From: Brucella pseudintermedia
GTDB lineage: Bacteria > Pseudomonadota > Alphaproteobacteria > Rhizobiales > Rhizobiaceae
Strand: one strand, 5' to 3'
NCBI RefSeq assembly: GCF_042697365.1
Contig: NZ_CP137604.1
Length of the DNA: 64,000 nt
The position numbers were made by a program, and so were the translations under genes. A model generated the notes under the pieces. That model saw only the letters and a list, made by a program, of their open reading frames with translations, did no database searches and had not been told where the DNA came from. Below are positions 43,790-52,991 of this stretch, piece after piece (position 1 is the first letter of the stretch; each line of letters starts with the position of its first letter).

Positions 43790-45052
43790 GTGTCGCGCAG
43801 TTCTTATCTCTTCACCAGCGAATCTGTGTCCGAAGGCCATCCGGACAAGGTTTGCGACCGCATCTCCGATGAAATCGTGGACATGATCTACAAGGAAGCG
43901 CGCCGTACCGGCGTCGATCCGTGGTCTGTCCGTGTTGCCTGTGAAACGCTTGCGACCACCAATCGCGTGGTCATCGCCGGCGAAGTGCGCGTGCCGGATA
44001 CTTTCCTGAAGAAGAATAAGGACGGCACCATCGCCCATGATGCTGCCGGGCATCCGCTCATCAATCCTTCGCGTTTCCGCTCGGCGGCGCGCAAGGCGAT
44101 CCGTGAAATCGGTTACGAACAGAACGGCTTCAACTGGAAGACCGTAAAAATCGACGTGCTTCTGCATCCGCAATCCGCCGACATTGCGCAGGGCGTGGAT
44201 AACGCCGCCGACCGTCAGGGCGAAGAAGGTGCGGGCGATCAGGGCATCATGTTCGGCTATGCCTGCCGCGAAACCCCCGATCTCATGCCGGCGCCGATCT
44301 ACTATTCGCACAAGATTCTCGAAAAGCTTTCGGAAGCCCGCCACAAGGGCGAGGGCGATGCGGGCAAGCTCGGTCCCGATGCCAAGAGCCAGGTCACGGT
44401 GCGCTACGAGAACGGCAAGGCCGCCGAGGTTACGCAGATCGTTCTTTCCACGCAGCATTTGGATGCGAGCTGGGATTCGAAAAAGGTCCGTTCCGTTGTC
44501 GAACCCTATATCCGGGAAGCGCTCGGTGACCTTCCGATCGCCGCCAATTGCAACTGGTACATCAACCCGACCGGCAAGTTCGTCATCGGCGGACCGGACG
44601 GCGATGCCGGGCTGACGGGCCGCAAGATCATCGTGGACACTTACGGTGGCGCAGCACCGCACGGCGGCGGCGCATTCTCGGGCAAGGATACGACCAAGGT
44701 GGATCGCTCGGCAGCTTATGCCGCGCGCTATCTCGCCAAGAACGTGGTGGCCGCCGGGCTTGCTGACCGCTGCACGATCCAGCTTTCCTATGCTATCGGT
44801 GTGGCGCAGCCGCTTTCGGTCTATGTTGATCTGCATGGAACCGGCAAGGTGTCGGAAACTGCGGTCGAGGAAGCGCTGCGTCAGGTCATGGACCTGTCGC
44901 CGACGGGCATCCGCAAACACCTCGATCTCAACAAGCCGATCTATGCCAAAACGTCGTCCTACGGTCACTTTGGCCGCAAGCCGGGCCGTGACGGTTCCTT
45001 CTCCTGGGAGAAGACGGATCTGACCAAGGCGCTGAAGGCAGCGGTTGCGTAA
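43790..45052 (+). CDS. metK: S-adenosylmethionine synthetase
   Basis: The 420-residue protein begins RSSYLFTSESVSEGHPDKVC after the start and contains GAGDQGIMFGYA and the P-loop-like GGGAFSGKDTTKVDRS, all diagnostic. It makes S-adenosylmethionine from methionine and ATP. I start at GTG 43790 with GAGGGG six bases upstream. The longer frame from 43703 would translate the structured leader and lacks similarity. trmB, which uses its product, follows. Confidence 0.96.
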   Translation: MSRSSYLFTSESVSEGHPDKVCDRISDEIVDMIYKEARRTGVDPWSVRVACETLATTNRVVIAGEVRVPDTFLKKNKDGTIAHDAAGHPLINPSRFRSAARKAIREIGYEQNGFNWKTVKIDVLLHPQSADIAQGVDNAADRQGEEGAGDQGIMFGYACRETPDLMPAPIYYSHKILEKLSEARHKGEGDAGKLGPDAKSQVTVRYENGKAAEVTQIVLSTQHLDASWDSKKVRSVVEPYIREALGDLPIAANCNWYINPTGKFVIGGPDGDAGLTGRKIIVDTYGGAAPHGGGAFSGKDTTKVDRSAAYAARYLAKNVVAAGLADRCTIQLSYAIGVAQPLSVYVDLHGTGKVSETAVEEALRQVMDLSPTGIRKHLDLNKPIYAKTSSYGHFGRKPGRDGSFSWEKTDLTKALKAAVA

Positions 45053-45176
45053 CTTCCTGGCAGGAGGTTGCATCGAAAGCCGCTTGGCGTTATGTGTGCC
45101 GACGAATTTCGGGGAGCGCGGTCTTGGATCGCGCTTTTCTGTTATTTGAACCTGATATGATGCCGATGGATAAATC

Positions 45177-45878
45177 ATGACCGAAGAATCTCATCCTCTG
45201 CGCGGTGCCGGAAATTTCTTCGGTCGTCGCCACGGCAAGCCTCTGCGAAGCCACCAGAAGAACCTGTTCGAGGATCTTCTGCCGCGCCTGAAGATTGATG
45301 TCAAAAACCCGGCGCCGCAGGATTTGCGCACGCTTTTTGAAGCAAAGGTCGATGCCGTGCGTCTGGAAATAGGCTTCGGCGGCGGCGAGCATCTGCATCA
45401 TGAAACCGGTCGCTATCCACAGACGGGCTTCATCGGCGTTGAACCGTTTATCAATGGCATGGCCAAGATGCTGGCGGCGCTGGATGCACAGCCACGGCAA
45501 AACCTGCGCCTTTATGATGAGGATGCGACGGCGGTCTTGGACTGGCTGCCGGATGCTTCCCTGTCGGGCATCGATCTTTTCTACCCCGATCCCTGGCACA
45601 AGCGACGCCACTGGAAGCGTCGCTTTGTGAGCGACGCCAATCTGGACCGCTTCGCTCGCGTGCTGAAGCCCGGCGCAAAATTCCGTTTCGCCTCGGATAT
45701 CGAACATTATGTCAACTGGACGCTCCAGCATTGCCGCCGCCATGAGGCATTCGACTGGCAGGCGAAAGGTCCCTCCGACTGGAACGATGCCTATGAAGGC
45801 TGGCCGGGCACGCGCTATGAAGCGAAGGCTTTTCGCGAGGGTCGACGCGCCGCTTATCTGACCTTCATTCGCCGATGA
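45177..45878 (+). CDS. trmB: tRNA (guanine-N7-)-methyltransferase TrmB
   Basis: The 233-residue Rossmann-fold methyltransferase has the SAM motif LEIGFGGGEHL (about 63-73) and the TrmB signature FYPDPWHKRRHWKRR (about 138-152). It methylates G46 of tRNAs. It lies 124 bases after metK. A GAAGCGG/CCGCTTC stem follows at 45914-45939, overlapping the next promoter. Confidence 0.95.
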   Translation: MTEESHPLRGAGNFFGRRHGKPLRSHQKNLFEDLLPRLKIDVKNPAPQDLRTLFEAKVDAVRLEIGFGGGEHLHHETGRYPQTGFIGVEPFINGMAKMLAALDAQPRQNLRLYDEDATAVLDWLPDASLSGIDLFYPDPWHKRRHWKRRFVSDANLDRFARVLKPGAKFRFASDIEHYVNWTLQHCRRHEAFDWQAKGPSDWNDAYEGWPGTRYEAKAFREGRRAAYLTFIRR

Positions 45879-45922
45879 AGCTGCTGACCGCGTGCGGAAT
45901 GAATCGAACAGCAGAAGCGGTC

Positions 45923-45951
45923 TTGAAAAAATCCGCTTCCGCTGGTATATA
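45923..45951 (+). promoter_or_regulatory. Strong vegetative promoter of the rimP-nusA-infB operon
   Basis: TTGAAA (45923-45928), exactly 17 bases, TATATA (45946-45951). Transcription should begin near 45958. Confidence 0.75.
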
Positions 45952-45978
45952 GGTTTCAAATTCTTGGTCGTTTGAACA

Positions 45979-46009
45979 AGAGTGGGCCCTCCCGGACCCG
46001 CTCTTTTTT
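45979..46009 (+). terminator. Leader terminator (attenuator) upstream of rimP
   Basis: AGAGTGGG and CCCGCTCT (one T-G pair) with a 10-base loop run into six T, about 20-50 bases after the predicted transcription start and before rimP. It must be read through or regulated. Confidence 0.75.
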
Positions 46010-46041
46010 GTTACTTACGGCTCTCTGAAGAGGTTTATCGA

Positions 46042-46704
46042 GTGACGGAACAGGAACAGGCAATTGAAGCCGCAAGCGCGGATGAGCGTATCATTCGCGA
46101 AACGGGCATCGATGCAAAAGTGGCAGGCATTGTGGAGCCGGTGATCAATACGCTGGGTTTCCGCCTTGTGCGTGTACGCCTTTCCGGCCTCAACGGCCAG
46201 ACCTTGCAGATCATGGCCGAGCGTCCCGACGGCACGATGACGGTCAACGATTGCGAGCTTGTCAGCCGCACGGTTGCGCCGGTTCTCGACGTGGAAGATC
46301 CGATCAACGGAAAATACCATTTGGAGATTTCCTCTCCAGGTATCGACCGCCCTCTGGTCCGCAAGTCGGATTTTGTCGACTGGGCTGGTCACATTGCAAA
46401 GGTGGAAACCTCGATAGTTCATGAAGGCCGCAAGAAGTTTCGCGGGCGCATCGTTCTGGGCGATGCGGAATCCGTCGTGATCGAAAGCGATCAGATTTCC
46501 TATGGCAGCGAACCTGTCGTTCGCATTCCATTCGATCTGATCTCGGATGCGCGCCTCGTTCTGACTGATGACCTGATCCGCGATGCGCTGCGCAAGGACA
46601 AGGCCCTGCGCGAAGGCCGCATTCCGGGCGACGATCTCGGTAGCGATGAAGCGGACGAGCAGTCCGGCGGAGCCGCGCCGGACGAAGCCCAAGATAAAGA
46701 ATAA
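46042..46704 (+). CDS. rimP: Ribosome maturation factor RimP
   Basis: The 220-residue protein has the RimP N-terminal domain (about 25-105; GFRLVRVRLSG, LEISSPGIDRPL) and C-terminal SH3-like domain (about 110-185), then an acidic tail. It assists 30S assembly. The start is GTG at 46042 with AGAGG upstream. An ATG at 45982 would lie within the leader terminator. It heads the rimP-nusA-ylxR-infB block. Confidence 0.95.
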   Translation: MTEQEQAIEAASADERIIRETGIDAKVAGIVEPVINTLGFRLVRVRLSGLNGQTLQIMAERPDGTMTVNDCELVSRTVAPVLDVEDPINGKYHLEISSPGIDRPLVRKSDFVDWAGHIAKVETSIVHEGRKKFRGRIVLGDAESVVIESDQISYGSEPVVRIPFDLISDARLVLTDDLIRDALRKDKALREGRIPGDDLGSDEADEQSGGAAPDEAQDKE

Positions 46705-46757
46705 GTTTCAGGCGTCCGGCATCTTGAGGAGCCGGATGCGACACCAAGGAGAGTCCA

Positions 46758-48371
46758 ATGGCAGTCAGTGCTAACAGGCTGGAGCTTCTGCAGATCGCCG
46801 ACGCGGTCGCACGCGAGAAGTCGATCGACCGCGAGATCGTTCTTGCGGCCATGGCCGATGCGATTCAGAAGGCGGCGCGTTCGCGTTACGGCCAGGAAAG
46901 CAACATCCGCGCGGACATCAATGCGAAGTCCGGTGAGATCAAGCTGCAGCGCCTGCTCGAAGTCGTTGAACATGTCGAGGATTACGCGACGCAGATTTCG
47001 CTCTTCACCGCCCGTGATCGCAACCCGGACGCGCAGATCGGCGATTTCATTGCCGACCAGCTTCCGCCGATGGATTTTGGCCGTATTGCCGCGCAGTCGG
47101 CAAAGCAGGTCATCGTGCAGAAGGTGCGCGAAGCCGAGCGTGACCGTCAGTATGACGAATACAAGGATCGTGTTGGCGAAATCGTCAACGGCACCGTGAA
47201 GCGCGTCGAATACGGCAATGTGATCGTCGATCTCGGTCGCGGCGAAGCCATCGTGCGTCGTGACGAACTGATCCCGCGTGAAGCTTTCCGTTATGGCGAC
47301 CGCATTCGCGCCTATGTCTATGACGTGCGCCGCGAACAGCGCGGCCCGCAGATTTTCCTGTCGCGCACCCATCCGTCCTTCATGGCGAAGCTTTTCACCA
47401 TGGAAGTGCCGGAAATCTACGACGGCATCATCGAAATCAAGTCGGTTGCCCGCGATCCGGGTTCCCGCGCCAAGATCGCGGTTGTGTCGCGTGACGCTTC
47501 CATCGATCCGGTCGGCGCCTGCGTCGGCATGCGCGGCTCCCGCGTTCAGGCCGTCGTCGGTGAGCTGCAGGGCGAAAAGATCGACATCATTCCGTGGTCG
47601 CCGGATGCGGCTTCCTTCATCGTCAACGCGCTCCAGCCCGCTGAAGTTGCCAAGGTTGTTCTCGATGAAGATGCCGAACGTATTGAAGTTGTCGTCCCGA
47701 ATGACCAACTATCACTTGCAATCGGTCGTCGCGGCCAGAATGTGCGTCTGGCTTCCCAGCTCACTGGCTGGGATATCGACATCCTGACGGAAGACGAAGA
47801 ATCCGAACGTCGCCAGAAGGAATTTGCCGAACGTTCGACCCTCTTCATGGAAGCGCTCGACGTGGACGAGATGGTCGGTCAAGTTCTGGCTTCCGAAGGC
47901 TTTGCCTCGATTGAAGAACTGGCCTATGTCGAGCCGGGCGAAATCGCCTCTATCGATGGTTTCGACGACGATACGGCTGGTGAAATCCAGGAACGCGCCC
48001 GCGAATATCTGGATCGCATCGAGAGCGAACAGGATGCGCGCCGCAAGGAACTGGGCGTCGAGGACGAATTGCGCGAACTGCCGGGCATCACCACGGCTAT
48101 GCTGGTTGCTGTCGGTGAGGACGGTGTAAAGACGATCGAAGACTTTGCCGGTTATGCCGTTGACGATCTGGTCGGCTGGCGTGAACGAAAGGACGGCGAA
48201 ACCGTTGCCCATAGCGGTATCTTCTCTCCGTTTGACGTTTCGCGCGTCGATGCGGAACAGATGGTGCTGACTGCGCGTTTGAAAGCGGGATGGATCACGG
48301 AAGAAGAACTGGCATCGGCTCAGGAAGAAGTCGCCGAAGCAGAAGCCGGTGAAGAGGAAGCAGCTTCCTAA
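46758..48371 (+). CDS. nusA: Transcription termination/antitermination factor NusA
   Basis: The 537-residue protein has the RNA-polymerase-binding N-terminal domain (1 to about 130), an S1 domain (about 135-200), two KH domains (about 230-345; SIDPVGACVGMRGSRVQAV, LSLAIGRRGQNVRLA) and C-terminal helix-hairpin-helix repeats (about 365-500) with an acidic end. It controls pausing, termination and rRNA antitermination and could regulate its own leader terminator. Confidence 0.97.
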   Translation: MAVSANRLELLQIADAVAREKSIDREIVLAAMADAIQKAARSRYGQESNIRADINAKSGEIKLQRLLEVVEHVEDYATQISLFTARDRNPDAQIGDFIADQLPPMDFGRIAAQSAKQVIVQKVREAERDRQYDEYKDRVGEIVNGTVKRVEYGNVIVDLGRGEAIVRRDELIPREAFRYGDRIRAYVYDVRREQRGPQIFLSRTHPSFMAKLFTMEVPEIYDGIIEIKSVARDPGSRAKIAVVSRDASIDPVGACVGMRGSRVQAVVGELQGEKIDIIPWSPDAASFIVNALQPAEVAKVVLDEDAERIEVVVPNDQLSLAIGRRGQNVRLASQLTGWDIDILTEDEESERRQKEFAERSTLFMEALDVDEMVGQVLASEGFASIEELAYVEPGEIASIDGFDDDTAGEIQERAREYLDRIESEQDARRKELGVEDELRELPGITTAMLVAVGEDGVKTIEDFAGYAVDDLVGWRERKDGETVAHSGIFSPFDVSRVDAEQMVLTARLKAGWITEEELASAQEEVAEAEAGEEEAAS

Positions 48372-48445
48372 GAAGCGTGCGGGAACAAGAGAGCCGCGTG
48401 GCTTCTTACGTCTGGAGCGATTCAGGCGTAAGCTGTGCGGCTCTC
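48369..48445 (+). promoter_or_regulatory. Competing hairpins in the nusA-ylxR gap
   Basis: TAAGAAGC (48369-48376) can pair with GCTTCTTA (48401-48408). Alternatively CTTACGTCTG (48405-48414) pairs with CAGGCGTAAG (48423-48432) inside an outer stem GAGAGCCGC/GCGGCTCTC (48389-48397 with 48437-48445). The two folds exclude each other, as in attenuators. Confidence 0.6.
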
Positions 48446-48732
48446 GCAATTAGGCTCTGAAAAATAGCCGTCGTGCATCTGAATGGATCGGTCAGTCCGG
48501 CCTTTGGGGAACGGTTCTGGCATTTGCCGCATTGGACTGAAAAATGCGTCAGGATTTTCGGAAAGCGCGATGTGTTGATTCAATGGTTTAGAGCGTCCTT
48601 TGTGCGTTTATGAGAACGCGTGACGCTCTGACGGGTTGTGGTAGGGCTTTTGCTCTGGTACAGCGCCCGCGTTGCGTCCGATGTGCGGGCAGACCGCGAT
48701 ATGGCAAGACGGGAGTTCGCGTGGAGCAGGAT
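48446..48732 (+). other. Rest of nusA-ylxR spacer
   Basis: The 361-base gap (48372-48732) holds the hairpins above; beyond them I see no gene, only an upstream extension of the ylxR frame from 48610 without a suitable start. Confidence 0.4.
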
Positions 48733-49335
48733 ATGAATGACAGAACCTGTATCGTCACGCGCGAAAGCGGTTCTGCCGATGACATGATCCGGTTCGTGGC
48801 CGGTCCCGATGGGGCCGTAGTACCGGATTTGAAACGGAATCTGCCGGGAAGGGGATGCTGGGTGAAGGCCGAGCGCCGCCTGGTGGATGAGGCGGTCAAG
48901 CGCAAGCTTTTTGCGCGGGCGCTAAAGGAAGGTGTAACGCCGCAGGCGGATCTTGGCGCGCTGGTTGACCAGCTGCTGACGAAATCTGCTCTCGGCAGCC
49001 TGGCTCTGGCTCGCAAGGCGGGAGCCGTGGTGTCGGGCTCGACCAAGGTGGATCAGGCGATCCGGACCGGGACAGCCGCCATGGTATTGCACGCAAAGGA
49101 AGCCGCCGCCGACGGCGTGCGCAAGCTGGATCAGGCTCGCCGTGCCGTAGTGCATCTGGATGGTCCGGAGATCCCATCTTTCTCTCTTTTTACAGGAGAA
49201 GAAATGGATTTGGCATTTGGGGGCGGAAATGTGATACATGCAGCCGTACTTAAAGGAAAGGCGGCAGCCGGGTTCGTAAAGCGGGCGCTTATATTGCATC
49301 GCTATCGCGGTGAAAGCGCATCGGACTCGGAGTAG
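48733..49335 (+). CDS. ylxR: YlxR-L7Ae RNA-binding protein
   Basis: The 200-residue protein fuses a YlxR (DUF448) domain (about 1-75; RTCIVTRES, DLKRNLPGRGCWV) with an L7Ae/L30e-like domain (about 85-170; KSALGSLALARKAGAVVSG). In Firmicutes these are the separate genes ylxR and ylxQ between nusA and infB, so here they are one RNA-binding protein in the same position. It possibly acts in ribosome assembly or transcription. The start is ATG 48733 with GGAG upstream; earlier starts in frame (48610, 48721) are less likely. Confidence 0.88.
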   Translation: MNDRTCIVTRESGSADDMIRFVAGPDGAVVPDLKRNLPGRGCWVKAERRLVDEAVKRKLFARALKEGVTPQADLGALVDQLLTKSALGSLALARKAGAVVSGSTKVDQAIRTGTAAMVLHAKEAAADGVRKLDQARRAVVHLDGPEIPSFSLFTGEEMDLAFGGGNVIHAAVLKGKAAAGFVKRALILHRYRGESASDSE

Positions 49336-49336
49336 G

Positions 49337-49433
49337 GTGCAACTCTGGAGGGGTTTGGCAGGCCCCGGATGGGATTGCACGTTGAAACGGATGACTGGAG
49401 CTTTATCCAACATGACCGGGTCGCGTTGGATAA
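49337..49433 (+). promoter_or_regulatory. Two hairpins in the infB leader
   Basis: GTGCAA/TTGCAC (49337-49342 with 49375-49380) encloses a GGGG/CCCC stem. TTATCCAAC/GTTGGATAA (49403-49411 with 49425-49433) is a perfect nine-pair stem 44 bases before the infB ATG. Confidence 0.5.
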
Positions 49434-49477
49434 TGCTCGAGTAGAGCGGCCGGAGCCGCGAAGGAAACGGAAACGTA

Positions 49478-52357
49478 ATGAGCGATAAAACGAACGACGA
49501 CAAGACGCTGAGCGTTAATACGAAGAAGACGCTGACCATGAAGCGGCCAGGCGTCGAGCAGAGCACCGTGCGCCAGAATTTCAGCCACGGCCGCACGAAG
49601 GCTGTCGTCGTTGAAACGAAGAAGCGCAAATTCTCGCGGCCTGACGAGAAGCCGGAAGTAGAATCGGCGGCTCCACGGCCTGCAACTCCTGCACCGGCGG
49701 CTCCTGCGTCTGCAACGCCCGCACCGGCACAGCCCGCGCAGCCTGCCCAGGCTGCACAGCCCGCTCCGGCAGGTCGTGCGCCGGCAGCCCCGGCGCCAAA
49801 ACCGGCGGCACCTGCTGCTTCGGTGACGAAGCCGCATGTCGCGCAGCAGCGACCGACGCAGCAGCGTCCCGGTGGCCAGCAGGCACAACGCCCACGCCCG
49901 TCCGACCGTTCCGGCATGGTTCTGAACACGCTGTCGCGCTCCGAAATGGATGCACGCCGTCGTGCGCTCGAAGAAGCGCAGGTTCGTGAGGTTGAGGAAC
50001 GCGCACGTGCCGCCGAGGAGGCCAAGCGCCGCGCCGAGGAAGAAGCGCGCCGCGCCAAGGAGCGTGAAGAATCTGCCCGTCGTCAGGCGGAAGAGGAAGC
50101 CCGCCTCAAGGCAGAGGCAGATGCCCGCCGCAAGGCTGAGGAAGAAGCTGCCAAGCGCATGCCGCAGTCGGAAGCCCGCACCGAGCGCCGTGATGATGCG
50201 CGTCCGGCGCCGCAAGGCAATCGTCCGCAGCAAGCCGGCCGCCCACAGGGGAACCGTCCGCCGCAAGGTGGCCGTCCGCAACAGGGCGGACCGCGTCCGG
50301 CGCCAAGCCTCGTCGATGCTGCTCCTATCCCCGGCAAGCCGCTTCCGCAGAGCCAGCTCCGCAAGCCCGGCCAGTCGGATGACGATGATGATCGTCGTGG
50401 CGCAGTCCGTCGCGGCGCTCCCGCGAAGCCGGAAGTGCGTGCGCCGAAAGCCACCAAGGGCGAGGATGATCGCCGCCGTGGCAAGCTGACGCTCACCAGC
50501 AACCTCGAAGAGGAAGGCCGGTCGCGTTCGCTTTCCGCGATGCGCCGTCGTCAGGAAAAGTTCAAGCGTTCGCAGATGCAGGAAACGCGCGAAAAAATTT
50601 CGCGTGAAGTCACCATTCCTGAAACCATCACGCTGCAGGAACTGGCCCAGCGTATGGCGGAGCGCTCCGTCGATATCATCAAGTACCTGATGAAGCAGGG
50701 CCAGATGATGAAGCCGGGCGACGTCATCGATGCCGATACCGCGCAGCTAATCGCCGAAGAATTCGGTCATACCGTGAAGCGCGTTGCCGAATCCGACGTT
50801 GAAGAAGGTATCTTCAACGTGGAAGACAATCAGGCTGCCATGGTTTCGCGCCCGCCGGTCGTGACCATCATGGGCCACGTCGACCACGGCAAGACCTCGC
50901 TTCTCGATGCCATTCGTCATGCCAATGTCGTGTCGGGCGAAGCGGGCGGCATCACCCAGCATATCGGTGCTTATCAGGTCGAACAGAACGGCCAGAAAAT
51001 CACCTTCATCGATACGCCGGGCCACGCCGCATTTACCGCAATGCGTGCCCGCGGTGCGCAGGCTACCGATATCGCCATTCTGGTGGTTGCGGCTGACGAC
51101 AGCGTGATGCCGCAGACGATTGAATCGATCAACCACGCTAAGGCGGCGGGTGTTCCGATCATCGTGGCGATCAACAAGATCGATAAGCCGGCTGCCGATC
51201 CGCAGAAGGTTCGCACGGCCCTGCTGCAGCACGAAGTCTTCGTGGAATCGATGGGCGGTGAAGTGCTCGACGTCGAAGTGTCGGCCAAAAACAAGATCAA
51301 CCTCGACAAGTTGCTCGATGCTGTTCTGCTTCAGGCTGAAATGCTTGATCTGCAGGCCGATCCGACCCGTACCGCCGAAGGTGTGGTTATTGAAGCCCAG
51401 CTTGATCGCGGTCGCGGTTCCGTTGCTACCGTTCTTGTTCAGAAGGGCACGCTGCATCCGGGCGACATTCTGGTCGCAGGCAGCGAATGGGGCCGCGTGC
51501 GCGCCTTGGTCAACGACCGTGGCGAGCATGTCAAGGAAGCCGGTCCGGCAATGCCGGTCGAAATCCTCGGCCTTCAGGGAACGCCGCAGGCAGGTGACCG
51601 CTTTGCCGTGGTTGCCAATGAAGCCAAGGCCCGTGAAATCGCTGAGTACCGCCAGCGTCTGGCGCGCGACAAGGCGGTTGCACGCCAGTCGGGTGCGCGC
51701 GGTTCGCTCGAGCAGATGATGAACCAGCTTCAGGTTTCGGGCACGAAGGAATTCCCGCTCGTCATCAAGGGCGACGTTCAGGGTTCCATCGAAGCGATCA
51801 GCAATGCGTTGGACAAGCTCGGCACGGACGAAGTTCGCGCCCGCATCGTCCATTCGGGCGCAGGCGGCATCACGGAAAGCGACGTGTCGCTGGCCGAGGC
51901 CTCCAATGCCGCGATCATCGGCTTCAACGTCCGCGCCAACAAGCAGGCACGCGACGCAGCCGACCAGCAGGGCATCGAAATTCGCTACTACAACATCATC
52001 TATGATCTCATCGATGACGTTAAGGCAGCGATGTCGGGTCTTCTGTCGCCGGAACGCCGCGAAACCTTCCTTGGCAATGCGGAGATTCTCGAAGTCTTCA
52101 ACATCACCAAGGTCGGCAAGGTTGCCGGTTGCCGTGTCACCGAAGGCAAGGTCGAGCGCGGCGCAGGCGTCCGCCTCATCCGCGACAACGTGGTTATTCA
52201 CGAAGGCAAGCTCAAGACGCTCAAGCGCTTCAAGGACGAAGTGTCGGAAGTTCCGGCCGGTCAGGAATGCGGCATGGCGTTCGAGAACTACGACGACATT
52301 CGCGCGGGCGATGTCATCGAAGCCTTCCGCGTCGAACACGTTTCGCGCACGCTTTAA
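49478..52357 (+). CDS. infB: Translation initiation factor IF-2
   Basis: The 959-residue protein has a long low-complexity N-terminal region (about 50-330: Ala/Pro-rich, then Glu/Arg/Ala coiled coil, then Gln/Gly/Pro-rich), an IF2_N module (about 385-435) and the GTPase domain from about 460: GHVDHGKTSLLDAIR, DTPGHAAFTAMRARG and NKIDKP. Domains II-IV follow. It places fMet-tRNA on the ribosome. The size is typical of alphaproteobacteria. Confidence 0.98.
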   Translation: MSDKTNDDKTLSVNTKKTLTMKRPGVEQSTVRQNFSHGRTKAVVVETKKRKFSRPDEKPEVESAAPRPATPAPAAPASATPAPAQPAQPAQAAQPAPAGRAPAAPAPKPAAPAASVTKPHVAQQRPTQQRPGGQQAQRPRPSDRSGMVLNTLSRSEMDARRRALEEAQVREVEERARAAEEAKRRAEEEARRAKEREESARRQAEEEARLKAEADARRKAEEEAAKRMPQSEARTERRDDARPAPQGNRPQQAGRPQGNRPPQGGRPQQGGPRPAPSLVDAAPIPGKPLPQSQLRKPGQSDDDDDRRGAVRRGAPAKPEVRAPKATKGEDDRRRGKLTLTSNLEEEGRSRSLSAMRRRQEKFKRSQMQETREKISREVTIPETITLQELAQRMAERSVDIIKYLMKQGQMMKPGDVIDADTAQLIAEEFGHTVKRVAESDVEEGIFNVEDNQAAMVSRPPVVTIMGHVDHGKTSLLDAIRHANVVSGEAGGITQHIGAYQVEQNGQKITFIDTPGHAAFTAMRARGAQATDIAILVVAADDSVMPQTIESINHAKAAGVPIIVAINKIDKPAADPQKVRTALLQHEVFVESMGGEVLDVEVSAKNKINLDKLLDAVLLQAEMLDLQADPTRTAEGVVIEAQLDRGRGSVATVLVQKGTLHPGDILVAGSEWGRVRALVNDRGEHVKEAGPAMPVEILGLQGTPQAGDRFAVVANEAKAREIAEYRQRLARDKAVARQSGARGSLEQMMNQLQVSGTKEFPLVIKGDVQGSIEAISNALDKLGTDEVRARIVHSGAGGITESDVSLAEASNAAIIGFNVRANKQARDAADQQGIEIRYYNIIYDLIDDVKAAMSGLLSPERRETFLGNAEILEVFNITKVGKVAGCRVTEGKVERGAGVRLIRDNVVIHEGKLKTLKRFKDEVSEVPAGQECGMAFENYDDIRAGDVIEAFRVEHVSRTL

Positions 52358-52367
52358 AAACTATCCC

Positions 52368-52397
52368 GCCGGGCTGTCGAGAGGTGGCCCGGCTTTT
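52368..52397 (+). terminator. Intrinsic terminator of infB
   Basis: GCCGGGC and GCCCGGC, a perfect seven-pair stem, followed by TTTT, just after the stop. Confidence 0.75.
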
Positions 52398-52538
52398 CGT
52401 TATCCGGTCCAGAGGGTCTGACTCCCGGCTGGATTGTGGTAAGTTGCGTATTATTGCGCCTGCCAATTTGTAGTCATGTTGTCGGACAGTCCTTTGTGGC
52501 TGGATGCCGATTGGCGGCTGTTTATCGAGGATATAGCC

Positions 52539-52988
52539 ATGGCACGTTCTCCAGATCCAAAAGGCTCGGGCGGCCTCTCCCAGCGTCAGCTCCGCGTGGG
52601 CGAGCAGGTGCGCCACGCATTGGCGCAGGTGCTTCAGCGCGGAGAAATCCGCGACGATCTCATTGCCCGCACGGTGATTTCCGTTTCGGAAGTACGCATG
52701 TCGCCTGACCTCAAGATCGCGACCTGTTTCATCACGCCGCTCGGCGATGCCGATACGCAGGCGGTCATCAAGGCGCTGGCGGCGAATGCGAAATTCATTC
52801 GTGGTCGTATGGCGCCCAGCCTCAGCCAGATGAAATACATGCCGGAATTCCGCTTCAGGGCCGATACCAGCTTTGACAATTTTTCCAGGATCGACGCGTT
52901 GCTCCGCTCGCCGGAAGTCGCCCGCGACCTGACCCATAATGAAGACGAAGACGGCGAGGACAAAACCTCCCGCAATGGAGACGAATAA
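52539..52988 (+). CDS. rbfA: 30S ribosome-binding factor RbfA
   Basis: The 149-residue KH-like protein shows LRVGEQVRHALAQVLQRGEI at the N-terminus and MKYMPEFRFRADTSFDN near the C-terminus, both typical. It binds the 16S 5' helix during cold adaptation and 30S maturation. The ATG at 52539 was chosen over 52476, which would add 21 atypical residues. truB begins three bases after the stop. Confidence 0.95.
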   Translation: MARSPDPKGSGGLSQRQLRVGEQVRHALAQVLQRGEIRDDLIARTVISVSEVRMSPDLKIATCFITPLGDADTQAVIKALAANAKFIRGRMAPSLSQMKYMPEFRFRADTSFDNFSRIDALLRSPEVARDLTHNEDEDGEDKTSRNGDE

Positions 52989-52991
52989 AGC

